A stretch of DNA of 64,000 nucleotides from Eutreptiella sp. 'Long Island Sound 2002' (Eukaryota > Euglenozoa > Euglenophyceae > Eutreptiales > Eutreptiaceae). The position numbers and the translations under genes were made by a program. The DNA is taken from NCBI GenBank assembly GCA_964036045.1, contig OZ038388.1:8313223-8377222 (forward strand), written 5' to 3'. The notes beneath the pieces are model-generated. The model had not been told where the DNA came from. It saw only the letters and a program-made list of their open reading frames with translations, and did no database searches. Below, one piece after another: positions 53,911 to 64,000 of the stretch (position 1 is the first letter of the stretch; every line of letters starts with the position of its first letter).

Positions 53911-56900
53911 TGAATGTGCGGGCTTGTGTGGATGTCGGGTTGTCCCTTTGTCGAGGCACTTGCGGCCCGTCGGGCTCAGCTGTTGTATTGGCAATGCCCG
54001 ACGAGTAGGGATGCATTAGAATGGAAGGGACCTCGGAGGCGGCCCCAGAAGCGGTTAGGCAGGCGGTTGGAGGAGGTTGCGAAAGCGGTTGGGGGCGGTT
54101 ACTGTCGGTTGCAAATGCCATTGAGGCTGGATTTTGCCGTTGGGGAGACAGTGGGTGGGCACAGGCTGGGCGCCCTGGAAGCGGAGCCCCCCCGCCCTCC
54201 CTGTCAATGCATATTCGCCAACGAGCCCCACGTCCCCGGGTTGTCATGATGACGCCTGCTCTGCTCAAGATCTGAATGAAGCCTCGGTCGTGCGCGAACT
54301 CTGGTGCCTCTCTGTGCCCTGGATGCCTTTGTCTGGGTGCATGCCTGGACGGTGGCCAGGGCCCAATGATCCCAAAGTGCAACGGGGAGGTGGCGTTTTT
54401 TTCAGACGCGGCCCCCACACACCGCAACCGCAACTCGATGTCTGAATTCAAAGTGGGAGGTGGTCACGGGGTTTCAACTGAGCACAGCCCGATTTTGCTT
54501 CGGATGGCGCAAAGCACAAAAAAGGCCCGCGGTTGGCAGGTAATGCGGGGCATGGGGGTCCATCGTTCGGTCCTTGCACAGCTTGCCGGCGCACACCCAG
54601 GCGAGTGCAGCTGGGGTTTTCTGGAGGAAGGTATGCACCGGCTGTGGGAGCACAACAAACGCCTGGGGCACCCGACCACTGATGCGAGAGTACCTGTCCA
54701 CATGCCGCGCGCCGTGGACAGCGGGCTGGAGATTCTATGGTCCAATTTTCAAAAATGGGTGAGATAGTGGGGATAGATGATCCCTCCGAATCCCCACATG
54801 GCATGGAAAGGGTGCACGGTTCGGCAGCCTTTGGCACTGTCCCCAGAGGTCTTGCTTGCTTGCTTCTCGCCCTCTCGCTTCGCCCCCGGCGACATGTCAG
54901 GAAACCCACCACACAACACAAACCCATCTCCTCTTTGTGGAATTTTCGTTCTTTGTGGGGCTCAGACCCTCCAACACCAACTTGAGGCTCCTTGAACCGG
55001 AGCTGTGTGCAAGCAACTCATGGTTAAAGAATTGGGGGCTCCCTTCCTTAACAGTGAATATTTGCTGCAGATTTCATCATTTCAACAATATTGCAAAACT
55101 TCAGCTGCTTAAAACAATGCAAGCACCATTGTGCAGAACTGGTGTTTGCAATCTTCATCGGTAATTGAAACCCAAAATATTTGATGGAGACATTGTATTT
55201 GGCGCCACTGCATCCGGACCCTTGCATCACCCCCAGAAGAGATGCGTTTGAGAGAGGTAAGTAAATGGGATTGATGCCCCAACATGTGACCGCTGGCCCA
55301 GTACAAAGCCCAATCTCTTTCTTCAAAGTTTGTGAACAACATTTTGTAACCGGATAATTTTATCTTCTACTTGGCTCCTGGACTGCAAAATCAAGCACAG
55401 CGTGCACAATTTCGGGTGTCAACTTCCCAGCAGGCGCACAGGGTGCCGTGCTCAGCAGAGTGCCACGTGCATTGGATGGGGGCGGCCTCCACTAATTGGC
55501 GGTTTCTGGGTCCTGGTGAACGGCTGGCCCAGAAATGGTCCGGTTGTGGGGGCCCCATGGGGGGAGGGAGGGGCAGGAGGGTTGGAAAACATGAGCCCCG
55601 GCACCCCCCCGCACCTTCGGCCTTTCTGGCCAGGCCCGTTCCCCCTCGGACCCCCTACCCCACCCCCGGTGGGCGTTGAGACAGGGTTAAACACTGCACG
55701 GCCACGAGACGCTGTGGAGAGGTCAAGGCCTATCCAAAGCGACCTCGGAATCTCTCTCGGAATTGCTTCTCTGCCCTTCGTATTGCGACGTGTGAATGTA
55801 TGTCCAGTCCCTGAACTTATATATGCACCACTGCATTCCCATGGGTGTGCGGCATGGTCCGCTGACAGGATATTGGGCAGTGGGCAGTAGAGGTTCCCTC
55901 TGATTCTGTGCAGGGCTGTGAACGTTCTTAGGCCACAGAGGTGCGCCCTCGTCGCCCCCCGCCCACAGCACCCACGTGAACTGGGGTTGCTGCGTGCTTT
56001 TGGAGGCAGGTGCAATGCAGCGCTCGCGGCTCAGGTTTTTAAGCAGTCTGTTGACAACCGATGATACGGGAGGGGATTGACCTGGAGGGTGGGGGGGGGG
56101 GGTGCATGCGTTCCCCATATGTGGTTGATTCCATCTTTTTTAACGTTCGATAGGGGAAGGCGTGTACGGGTTACTTGGTCTGACCGTTGGGGAGCCTATG
56201 CCGATCTCATCCCACACCATCTTGGGCCAACTTCCCCTTTTCCGGGGCCTGGTCGCAATGCCTCAGCAGAATGGGGTACCGTGGAGCCGGGCTGGGTCAT
56301 GGCGCGACAGTAACATCGTCCCATCGTCCCATCGTCCCATGCATGATGATCCAGATCTTGGTTGTGGCCCTCGAATGGCACGGTTGTTTTTATCACATCC
56401 GCTCCGGCAAGAGGAAGGATGCCATCTTTTTTCATACCAGTAGATGCAGCGATTGCCTGACTCACTCCCTCTACTATCATCTGCTTTGCGATTCAATCCA
56501 CAGTGGCATACAGTATTCCCTGTGTCCAGTGTGCCTGCTGACGTCTGTTTGGGCGCCTGTGGTGTTGTGCAGAGAAATTGGTTGCAAAGGTATCCAGTTA
56601 TATGCCTTTTGATATGCGTGCGTGCGTGCGTACGTGTGTGTGCGCGCGCGCGCTTCTGCTTCAGAAAGGGGCCTAGCCTTGTAACAACATGTTACGATCA
56701 TTGATTTGATTGGTTTACCTCCTAATTGGTCTGACGAGCTGTTCATTGGGACTAACAGACCAGTGCTCGCCCTGCTGCTCGAGTACTGCACGTATACCCG
56801 CAGTGGGTGTTCGCTTTTGTCTTGTTCCTGCACAAGTGTGTGTGTGTGTGTGTGGGTGTGTGGGTGGGTGGGTGTTTGTGTGTGTTTGTGCTCGTTGGCT

Positions 56901-57060
56901 TGAAACCCAGCCCCTTTCTTTGCAAGTTGAAGGTCCGACATTGGTTGCCTTGCAACTATTTGGCTGCCAGGGCAGACTAAGTGCCTGTGTGTTCTCTCAA
57001 AGTTGGTTGCAAATGTGGTGCTGTATGTTCCTTTCTGTTTACTGTTCCATGGTGTGCGCC
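53911..57060. other. 3' flank of the LRR gene and non-coding sequence
   Basis: No further gene recognised. It contains a (GCGT)n/(GT)n/(GC)n microsatellite at about 56613-56655 and a GT/GGGT tract at 56836-56892. The ORFs here are short and lack family resemblance. Confidence 0.4.
56836..56892. repeat. GT / GGGT microsatellite
   Basis: TGTGTGTGTG followed by GGTGTGTGGGTGGGTGGG. A similar GCGTGC/GCGCGC tract lies at 56613-56655. Confidence 0.85.
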
Positions 57061-57075
57061 CCCCCCCCCCCCCCC

Positions 57076-57170
57076 CGGGGTTGGGGGGAACCGTCATTTG
57101 GTGACAATCCCCCCCAGGGTGGGGGGGAACCGTGTACTCTGGGGGGGGGGGCTGGACATGGGGGGGTGAG
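57076..57170. repeat. G-rich repeat with GGGGGAACCGTCATTTGGTGAC motif
   Basis: Two copies of a GGGGGGAACCGT box in a C-run/G-run context. The first continues as CATTTGGTGACAATCCCCC. The same box recurs at 58074-58095 and 58455-58515. Confidence 0.65.
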
Positions 57171-58024
57171 GGTACCCTCTAGCGGATGGTGCAGGAGGGC
57201 AAACTTGGCTCTCGGGTAATTTCTAGACGTATCAAGGGAGCCCCTTCGCGGTGTCAGCATTGCAGGATGAGTTGAACAAGCACATTGGGAAATGCGCCCC
57301 GTCCCCCCCCCAACGACCAACCACCTTAATCACCTTCATTAGGTCTCACCCCCCACGATCAAGGACTTTGTGGAAGGAAGTTTGAAAAGTTGTGTGCAGT
57401 GCACATGCAGCAACAAGCCCCTGTTGGTGTATGAGTGGCACAGCTTGTTGCATTGTGCAACAGCTGTGTCAGAGCAGGCTGGTTAGCTCCCCCCCCCAGC
57501 CACCCTGACTGTGGAGTGCATTACCCCAATTTGCGTTTTTGCTGCACTGTATGTCTGTTTTTCTACACCACAATCCATTCAATTGAATTAGGTCTCACCC
57601 CCCCCCCCCCTGTGTGACGACCTGCTTGTACTTCAAGGACAATCCCGTCCAGCCGAATATTTCCCCACCGTGGGTTTCACGGTGAAATTCTTGAAGGAGT
57701 ACTCAGACGTTCTGCTGAGAATAAAAGTGGTTTGATTTGTTGCTGCTGCCACGCTTTGTTCCGTCCCGTGTTCACGGTTGCCCCTCTTCCATGACTGCTG
57801 TTCCTTGCATTACCCCCGTTTTCGGTGCACGACCGCAGAAGGTATGGATTGTTCTTGACTGCTGCATCATTACTGGAGTTACTTGCTGGGGGGGGGGTAC
57901 TCCAGATTGTACACACTGCGGCACAGGCACCAGGTGGTAGCCATGGCACAGTGTGCTATGTAATGGGTTGGTGCTGTCTGTCAGGGGATGATTTCTGCTG
58001 CAGGCTTCTTCCTTCCATGTACCC

Positions 58025-58536
58025 CCCCCCCCCCTTGTCGTTCCCCACCCCTTGTCGTTCCCCAGGGGGGGGGTGGGGGGCCGTCACTTGGTCAACCCAA
58101 AATTTTTCGTTGCGGGTCATTGTGTTGTTGTTGGGTGACTGTGTTGTGGGGCACTACCACTTGCATCCCTTGCACTCATGGCAGGACATTTTGCTCACTT
58201 TCGCTGAAATGGAACTTGATAGCACAACCATGTTTCCCCTTGGGACAAGTGTGATGTTCATCCGCTCCACGGGGGAACCTGTTTTGGCGCAGGTCGTTGG
58301 ACATTCAGAGCACGGTGATGCATATCGCCGCATCACTTATGACCGTGATGGCAAGACCGTCTTGCACGACCGTGCGTCTGTTCGGCGCCTCTCACTGCCA
58401 CGTGCTCCCTCTCCGCCCCGCCCCGCCGTGGGGGTGTGGTCCCCCAGGGGGGGTGGGGGACCGTCACTTGGTGACCATCCCCCAGGGAGTGGTGGGGGAC
58501 CGTCTTCCCTGGGTGGGGAACGACAAGGGGGGGGGG
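58025..58536. repeat. 25-bp perfect inverted repeat flanking an SH3-like module
   Basis: 58025-58049 (ten C then TTGTCGTTCCCCACC) and 58512-58536 are exact reverse complements. Inside each arm is a GGGGGxCCGTCACTTGGT box. The core between them is the module at 58206-58424. The layout resembles a small DNA transposon with terminal inverted repeats, or an exon bracketed by pairing intron ends. Confidence 0.7.
58206..58424 (+). CDS. SH3-like module (copy B), likely exon or mobile gene
   Basis: ATG frame beginning MELDSTTMFPLGTSVMFIRS and continuing TGEPVLAQVVGHSEHGDAYR, RITYDRDGKTVLHD, RASVRRLSLP. It is a compact beta-rich stretch in the style of chromatin-binding SH3-like (Tudor/Agenet) folds: G-x-x-V-x-[FY]-x-R-S-x-G, then A-x-V, then R-I-x-Y-x-x-D-G-K, ending R-x-L-S. 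Past about 58424 the frame enters Pro-rich and repeat sequence. Three relatives lie in this window. Taken as a domain of a mobile gene. Exon ends unknown. Confidence 0.45.
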
Positions 58537-58824
58537 TAAGAGCGACGTGGGTTTTGGTTTGCGGGCCAGTGAACAGTACTGCCGTGCTACCTTTCTCTGG
58601 ACCCCCCCCCCTTTGAAATCCCCCCCTTTGCCGCACAGAACGTGGAGTGCTGCAAGGGGATTTAGTAGGCACAGCTGACCCCTATCCCTCCACCATGGAC
58701 GGTAATGGGTGCTTGTCCCCCCCCCCCCCCCCCTTGCAATCCCCCCCCTTGGGGGGGCGCCGCTTTGATTTTTCTTCTGATAAGGGGTGGTTGTGTTGTG
58801 GTGCCCCCTGTTAGCGTTGACTCC

Positions 58825-58980
58825 TCTTTACATTCAGACACAAATGCATGCCACAGGCGCTCATGTTTGGTACCACTCTCGCAGCATGGGTGTGTTGGCA
58901 ACTGTCATCAATCCCTCGCCCTCTGGACCTGAGTTCCTGCGAATTCAACACCAGATTGTTTTAAGGCATCCGGGTGAAGT
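58825..58980 (+). CDS. SH3-like module (copy C)
   Basis: After an acceptor-like TTTACATTCAG (ends about 58834) the frame reads ATGAHVWYHSRSMGVLATVI then NPSPSGPEFLRIQHQ. It keeps the G-x-x-V-x-Y-x-R-S-x-G...A-T-V pattern and the P-S-x-x-G spacing of copy B, then diverges. It stops at 59008 without the R-x-L-S end. Probably decayed. Confidence 0.35.
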
Positions 58981-59421
58981 GCGCAATTGGAGCCTGATTT
59001 CCATTTGATCCATGGTCCTACACACCACTGCTCTTTTTGCCGTCACATTTCTTTTGGGTGCAGAGACCGCAACAGTATGGAGCCCAGCAATTTGGTCATT
59101 CCCTCCCTTGGGGGCGCCTTAAGCGCAGTGCGCGTGCAGTGCACGCGGTGCAACTATTTGGGTGTTTGGCCACAGTAGAAACCCATACTTTGTGGTACTT
59201 TGGGCATCATTGTTGTTTGATAGTAGGTTTTGATGCATTGGGGATCTGGCATTTTTGGATGTTCACCCTGTTTCACCCATTTCTACTTTTTTCCACACAA
59301 TTTTTTCCCATTTCCACCACATCTACTCTTTTTCTCGGTTGATTGACATGGTGATACACTTTGAGGGTGCCTGCTATGGGACATCATACTTCCCTCCTCA
59401 TTTCTCAAGCCCACTTTCTCC

Positions 59422-59775
59422 ATGGATCTCAGTATTGGGGATAGGGTGTTCTACACCCGCTCCAATGGCCTGCGACCTCCTGCCACGGTGGTTGGGATGG
59501 CTGAAGACGGACTCGTCCACTTGGAATACTATCAAGATGGGTTGAGAGTGGTGAATCGGCGATGCAAGATGGAGTCCATCTCCTTTGCCATCCCAAGTTC
59601 AGACTCGCCACCTGACTGCCCTCCATCTCCGCCGCCCAACACACAGTCAAGTTCCCCCCCAAAGGCCCCTGGTCTTTCACCACTGCCACAAGAACCAGGA
59701 AGGTCCCCCTCAAGGTCCCCTCCAGTCCAGTTTGGGTCGCCTAATTCTAAGGGTGTTTCCAAGGGGCGTACCTAA
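59422..59775 (+). CDS. SH3-like module (copy D) with proline/serine-rich tail
   Basis: A complete small frame of 117 codons from ATG to TAA. It begins MDLSIGDRVFYTRSNGLRPP and continues ATVVGMAEDGLVHLEYYQDG and LRVVNRRCKMESIS, again an SH3-like pattern. It is followed by a 60-residue Ser/Pro-rich disordered tail ending SKGVSKGRT. The first domain is better preserved than copies A and C. It may be a short gene or the first exon of a longer one; no donor was fixed. Confidence 0.45.
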   Translation: MDLSIGDRVFYTRSNGLRPPATVVGMAEDGLVHLEYYQDGLRVVNRRCKMESISFAIPSSDSPPDCPPSPPPNTQSSSPPKAPGLSPLPQEPGRSPSRSPPVQFGSPNSKGVSKGRT

Positions 59776-61300
59776 GGGCTCTTTGGGGGGAATATAGTCT
59801 AAAAGTAGCGCGCAGTGCAAGGATTCCCCCCTTGTTTACTGCTCCATCACCTGAATTTCAGGCCCACATTGCCCTCTTCATCGCACTCTTGACACACAAC
59901 AGTTGGTGGTTGCTGGGTTTTTTCGTTGTCAAGGGTTCAGAACAAATTTGGGCAAAGAATATCATTGATATTGTAGGTAATGTCTACAGAGCAGGCAGGC
60001 AAGGATATGACTGTAAGGAATTTCGACACTTGAACATGGAAGGTGCTGTGTGAAGCGGCTGGGGTGTTGCAGGTGCTGTGATATGTGTCACCTCCGATGT
60101 GAGCTGCTGTATTGCAGCAACTTGGATGTAGTGGGGGCACACATTTCACATTTCTGCATTTTTCAACATGCTGCAAAAGGCCACTGAACACACTACTGTG
60201 TTGGACTGCTTTTTTCGTCCTCTGCTGGTGGTTTTGCAGGGCTGCACAGCGCATGGCAGTTGGGGCAAGGGCATTGTTTTGGTGCTAGTGCCAGTAGTAT
60301 GGAAGTTCAGCTGGATTTGTCTACTAACGTCCTGCAATGCATAGCCCTTGCTTCCTATGAATTAAATTTGCCCAAAACAAGGCTAAAACAAAACTGCAAC
60401 AACAAGAAAAATGTCATTATTCATCTTGTTTGCTGTTATGGCAGCCAATTGTCAACAGGGTTGGTTATCACCCATTGGCCATTTTGTGTTGCATAGGTTA
60501 CATCCTGCCGGAACGGACGTCCCAACGTTGTTGATAGTACTTTTGGATCCTGAGGGGATGCTTTGGTGTTCATGATCCTGGTTTCCCTAGAGCGGTGTAG
60601 GAAAGTTTTGGGGTTTTTTAAAGTTGAGGGGGATAAAAACAAAGTGTGCAAACAGTAGCAAAATCTTTTTTTTTCGCTGGTTCAGGTGGTCCCTGCTCTT
60701 TTTTGGAACATTGCACTGTGACTCTTACTGATATTATGCAGTCAAAAATAGGCCGCTCTCAAAGCGTCTCGAACTTCGGCGGCTTGCAACAGGGGGGGGG
60801 GGGATTGAGGTCCGCAATTTTCCGCAATTTCGCAATTTTCCGCAATTTATTGCATTTTCCCGCAATTTTTCTGCTATGCCCTTGTTACGTGTTGCAGGTG
60901 ACCCTTGCTATCAATGCTGAACCATACTGGTGTACACAATTTTGTAGAACAATGAGACTGTTTTTTGCCCACGCTTGAAGATGACAACATCCGCCGCCTT
61001 CGGTTCATGCTTCAATTCCATGGTGATATTGAGGGGCGCCTCCTGTAATTGTGCTGCCCATGGACCTTTTGTATGACTGAAAAAAATCTGAGCCACCTGT
61101 CCAGAACTGTTGCACCTTGAGGGTTACGGAGGGTTGCTTACAATGTCGCAATTTCCCTGCAATTTTCCCGCAATTTTTCACAATTGGTTTCGACCCCCCG
61201 ATCGCATCCCCCCCCCCCCCCCCCCTGCTTGCAATGGGTCCGAATCGTCCACAATAAGTGTTCATGGTTTGGCAGGGAAATCATTTTTTGACCTAGATCT
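59776..61300. other. Non-coding stretch with CGCAATTTT repeats
   Basis: Clusters of TTCCGCAATTT words occur at 60815-60870 and 61143-61182, with G/C homopolymers at 60794 and 61209. No gene recognised. Confidence 0.4.
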
Positions 61301-64000
61301 GAAGCTCAAGTGGTCTCAAGTGGTCAAGCTAAATCTCCAACCAAATTCCCAGCAAATACAGTAATGGTAAGTTCCATCCTTGCTTGAAATGTACAAATTG
61401 AATTTGAACTACAGTGTGGTTGCTCGAGCAAAAACATGTATTTATGAATATGTAGGTTGGATTTTTTCCCGTTTTATGAAGAAATAACGACAATGCAAAT
61501 GATGGGCTGGGGTAGGGAACAACCATGAATATCGCTAGGCTAGGGTGCCCATGCCGACATTTTTAGTAGAGAGATCACACTGTACAATTTTGAGAGGTTT
61601 TGCAAAGAGTGCCCCCGCTGAAACGCCATTTTCAACGGGCATGCCGGACAACTAACATGTCCTAAGATATCCGGAGATAGTGGACACCATTGCACATAAA
61701 ATTTGTAGAAATGGATTGTATATTTCTCTACACTACTGAAATCAGTCCAATATAATCTAATAGTGGCTACGAACGCTGCTGTGAAGATAAATTATATCGC
61801 ATTTGTAAGCTACTAAAATGATTCTAACAACATTCAACAATGCTTATGGAAGATACAACTGGTTTTGCTGCTTGCGCAATAATGGTATGCCCCATTGTTT
61901 CCCGAAAGTCAGTTAAGAATGTTCTCAAACATGAAAACAGAAATTATCAACATGCAAAAATCATGAGATTTGGGCTGCGCAGCAAACCAACAAATGCTCT
62001 TGAACCGCCCATGGCAATCTTGCTCGTCAAGGCCGCCTGTTTTCAAATGCAGCAGGTTGCAAATCGCGCAATTAGAATAAATACTCCAAGGGGATCCACT
62101 ACAAAAAGCATTCCTACCCATCGATGACCAAGATGTTCGCAAACGAAATACTCCATTTTCAAGGAGGTTTTTGACAAAAAAGCATTTCATGGCGTTCATG
62201 TAACGGGTGGCAGAAATATCCGGCGAAGCAAGTGCTCACAGATGGGCTACCAATACCCGTTGCCGTATGTCAAACCACCAAGCTCACTATGAAGACATTG
62301 ATCACGAAACACTTCACTCCCGGACAATGCGCAAAGCTCTACACACAAGCCGCCACCACAACTCTTGATGAATGCATTTATGGTGTCTGACAAGCCATGG
62401 CAGAGCAACAATTTATGGGTATACAAAATGACTTAAGGTTGGTAGGCAAAATAAAGTTTTTGAGACTACGGAGGTTGTGCACCACAAGTAAATATTTTAC
62501 GGGACAATCACATATCTTATTTGCATTTCTTGCCAATATGTATGCTGCCCCTTAATGCAGATGCAAAGGTGAAGTAAGGTAAAGTAGGAAAAGGTGGAGC
62601 TTCAACGGCCTACTTTCTGCGTTGTTTTAAAGAGTTCCGTCATTCTTCGCACAAACTTTGGAAACAAATTCCAAATGAATAGACATTGAGAAAAGAGCCC
62701 TAAATATTATTGTACATGGGTTGTTGCAATTTTGCCAACCTTTTCCTTATTTTTATTCTTTTTTTGCACCAAAGCTCGCACCAACACAACAGTAGCGGAT
62801 TTTTTCAAGCCTCATTGTCTCCAAGGTGGTTCCGCGAGGCTACCACATTTGGGTGCTCCTTTGATACACTGCAAATGTTTTAGTTCATTTCTTGTCGTGT
62901 CTCATGGCATTGTAGAATGGAAGCAACTTGTGACATCGTAACTGATGTGATGGCATATTGTGTTGCACTAAGTTTTTGTAAAGGTGTATCTCGGATGTTG
63001 AAAAGCTAGCGTGAAGTACCTATCGGTCTTGATATCATTGTAAATGGCCACTACAGCGACACTTGATTTGAAAATTGTAAATGAGCCCTTGTTAGGGGTA
63101 GCCAATGGGCAGCGGCATTCACTTGAGACAAGTTTTCCAACGCAAAGGTTCCGCGTTGATGCCACCAATGACTATCTGCAGCCATATCTCCTTAGTCATT
63201 TGGATACACCCAAAATCTTCGTACAAATGCTTCAAAATGTAATTTTAGATGTTTGACTTTAGTCAATGCTACAGCTACATATTGTCGTTATTGATTTTTC
63301 GGTCAAAAAACAAAAAAGGGCGCATTCACGTATAAATACACTCATGAAGACACTTAAAACGGAAAGTGTGCAAAGAGGTGGTTCAATTTTATGTCAAATG
63401 GGAAAAGCAGGACATATAGCATAACAAAATAGTCCAAAAATTAGCGGACTTATCCGCTATGGGGCAAACAAAAATCTTGATATAACTATTATTTGGGTAG
63501 GACCATCAACTTAGTAGATACACAACAAATCAAGATTTTTTTTCAACCAAACCCAACATAATTTGGTCTTAAATTAGCCCTTCAACACTCGGAGGAGCAT
63601 AATGAATGCCAATTTGGTTGTATGACATCCAATTCAGCGCATGAATTGGAACATCCAAATCAGCGCATGAATTGGAACTACACCCGTCTTCTGAACGTCC
63701 AGTTTTGGAAGTTACATGACCTCTACAACCAAGTACCGTGCTAGGGCATGGTACAAATTTTTGCAGGTTATCTGTTTTGAAAGGTAACCTTTGTGGTTTT
63801 CAAGCGGTTTTCTTGACAATCTCCGACGGGAAACCGTTTCAAAAAAATCTTACCTTCTTTGCAAAAAGGTTAGAGGTTTCAATTTTCGAAGAAGATATCA
63901 TGCCCATTTCCATGCTCAAGTTTCAAATTCCTAAGCAGACCGTGAACACATTCTTCTACGTGTTTTGTGTACCAATGACAGAATGAATATTCAAAAAACC
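61301..64000. other. AT-rich right flank without recognisable genes
   Basis: Composition is clearly more AT-rich than the left of the window, and long G/C homopolymers are absent. Short frames at 61840-62127, 63044-63256 and 63738-63986 have no recognisable motifs. A tandem CATCCAATTCAGCGCATGAATTGGAA-like duplication lies at 63627-63680. Possibly a large AT-rich mobile element that continues beyond the window. Confidence 0.4.
63627..63680. repeat. Tandem duplication (ATCCAAxTCAGCGCATGAATTGGAA)
   Basis: Two adjacent near-identical copies of about 27 bases. Each contains AATTCA...TGAATT, a small palindrome. Confidence 0.85.

Noticed and set aside
52494-53994. 454- and 492-codon minus-strand ORFs
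   Set aside because: They mirror the LRR repeats in the GC-rich part of the exon; their repetitive composition has no independent family resemblance.
1-64000. Dinoflagellate origin
   Set aside because: Donors used here are ordinary GT, and no dinoflagellate spliced-leader relic was noticed, while a Euglena-like leader was. The gag fragment keeps the option alive but is weaker evidence.

Overview
The window looks like a repeat-rich, intron-rich nuclear locus of a microbial eukaryote. Coding exons are islands of GC-rich sequence with GT-AG borders, separated by kilobases of non-coding DNA full of long G or C homopolymers. Two clues point to a euglenid or other euglenozoan. First, a 24-base stretch at 36415-36438, 40 bases before the start codon of the one large uninterrupted gene, closely matches the Euglena spliced leader. 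Second, the exon at 1433-1822 carries a juxtamembrane motif that I associate with protist receptor-type nucleotide cyclases. Both rest on memory, not a search. A retrotransposon gag fragment resembles a family I loosely connect with dinoflagellates, so the taxonomy stays provisional.

Layout. 1.4-8.5 kb: scattered exons of a receptor-type cyclase-like gene, with intron phases that agree from exon to exon. 11.36-14.03 kb: a two-exon reading frame joining a gamma-glutamyltransferase (C-terminal part of the large subunit plus the small subunit) to a DUF6492-like glycosyltransferase-type domain. 15.03-15.20 kb: an orphan last exon resembling the C-terminus of a glutathione S-transferase. 16.65-17.32 kb: a minus-strand ORF. 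18.97-19.24 kb and 25.18-25.74 kb: two small exon-like or gene-like reading frames of unknown function. 31.0-34.16 kb: a decayed, 5'-truncated LINE (reverse transcriptase, RNase H, zinc knuckle) between 115-base direct repeats. 35.7-36.0 kb: an ORF with a PCNA-binding (PIP-box) motif. 36.48-38.60 kb: a complete single-exon S9 prolyl-oligopeptidase-family peptidase. 42.2-42.5 and 44.8-45.1 kb: two fold-back elements. 46.37-53.91 kb: a two-exon gene for a membrane-anchored protein with a degenerate 3'-5' exonuclease domain and about 29 ribonuclease-inhibitor-type leucine-rich repeats; its 3.7-kb intron holds a gag-like fragment. 58.2-59.8 kb: several copies of a short SH3-like module amid inverted G/C-rich repeats. 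61.3-64.0 kb: an AT-rich block without recognisable genes.

The host genes do not form an operon or shared pathway. The common themes are domain fusion, large introns, decayed retroelements, and one gene that looks derived from a spliced-leader mRNA. No rRNA, convincing tRNA or CRISPR array was seen.
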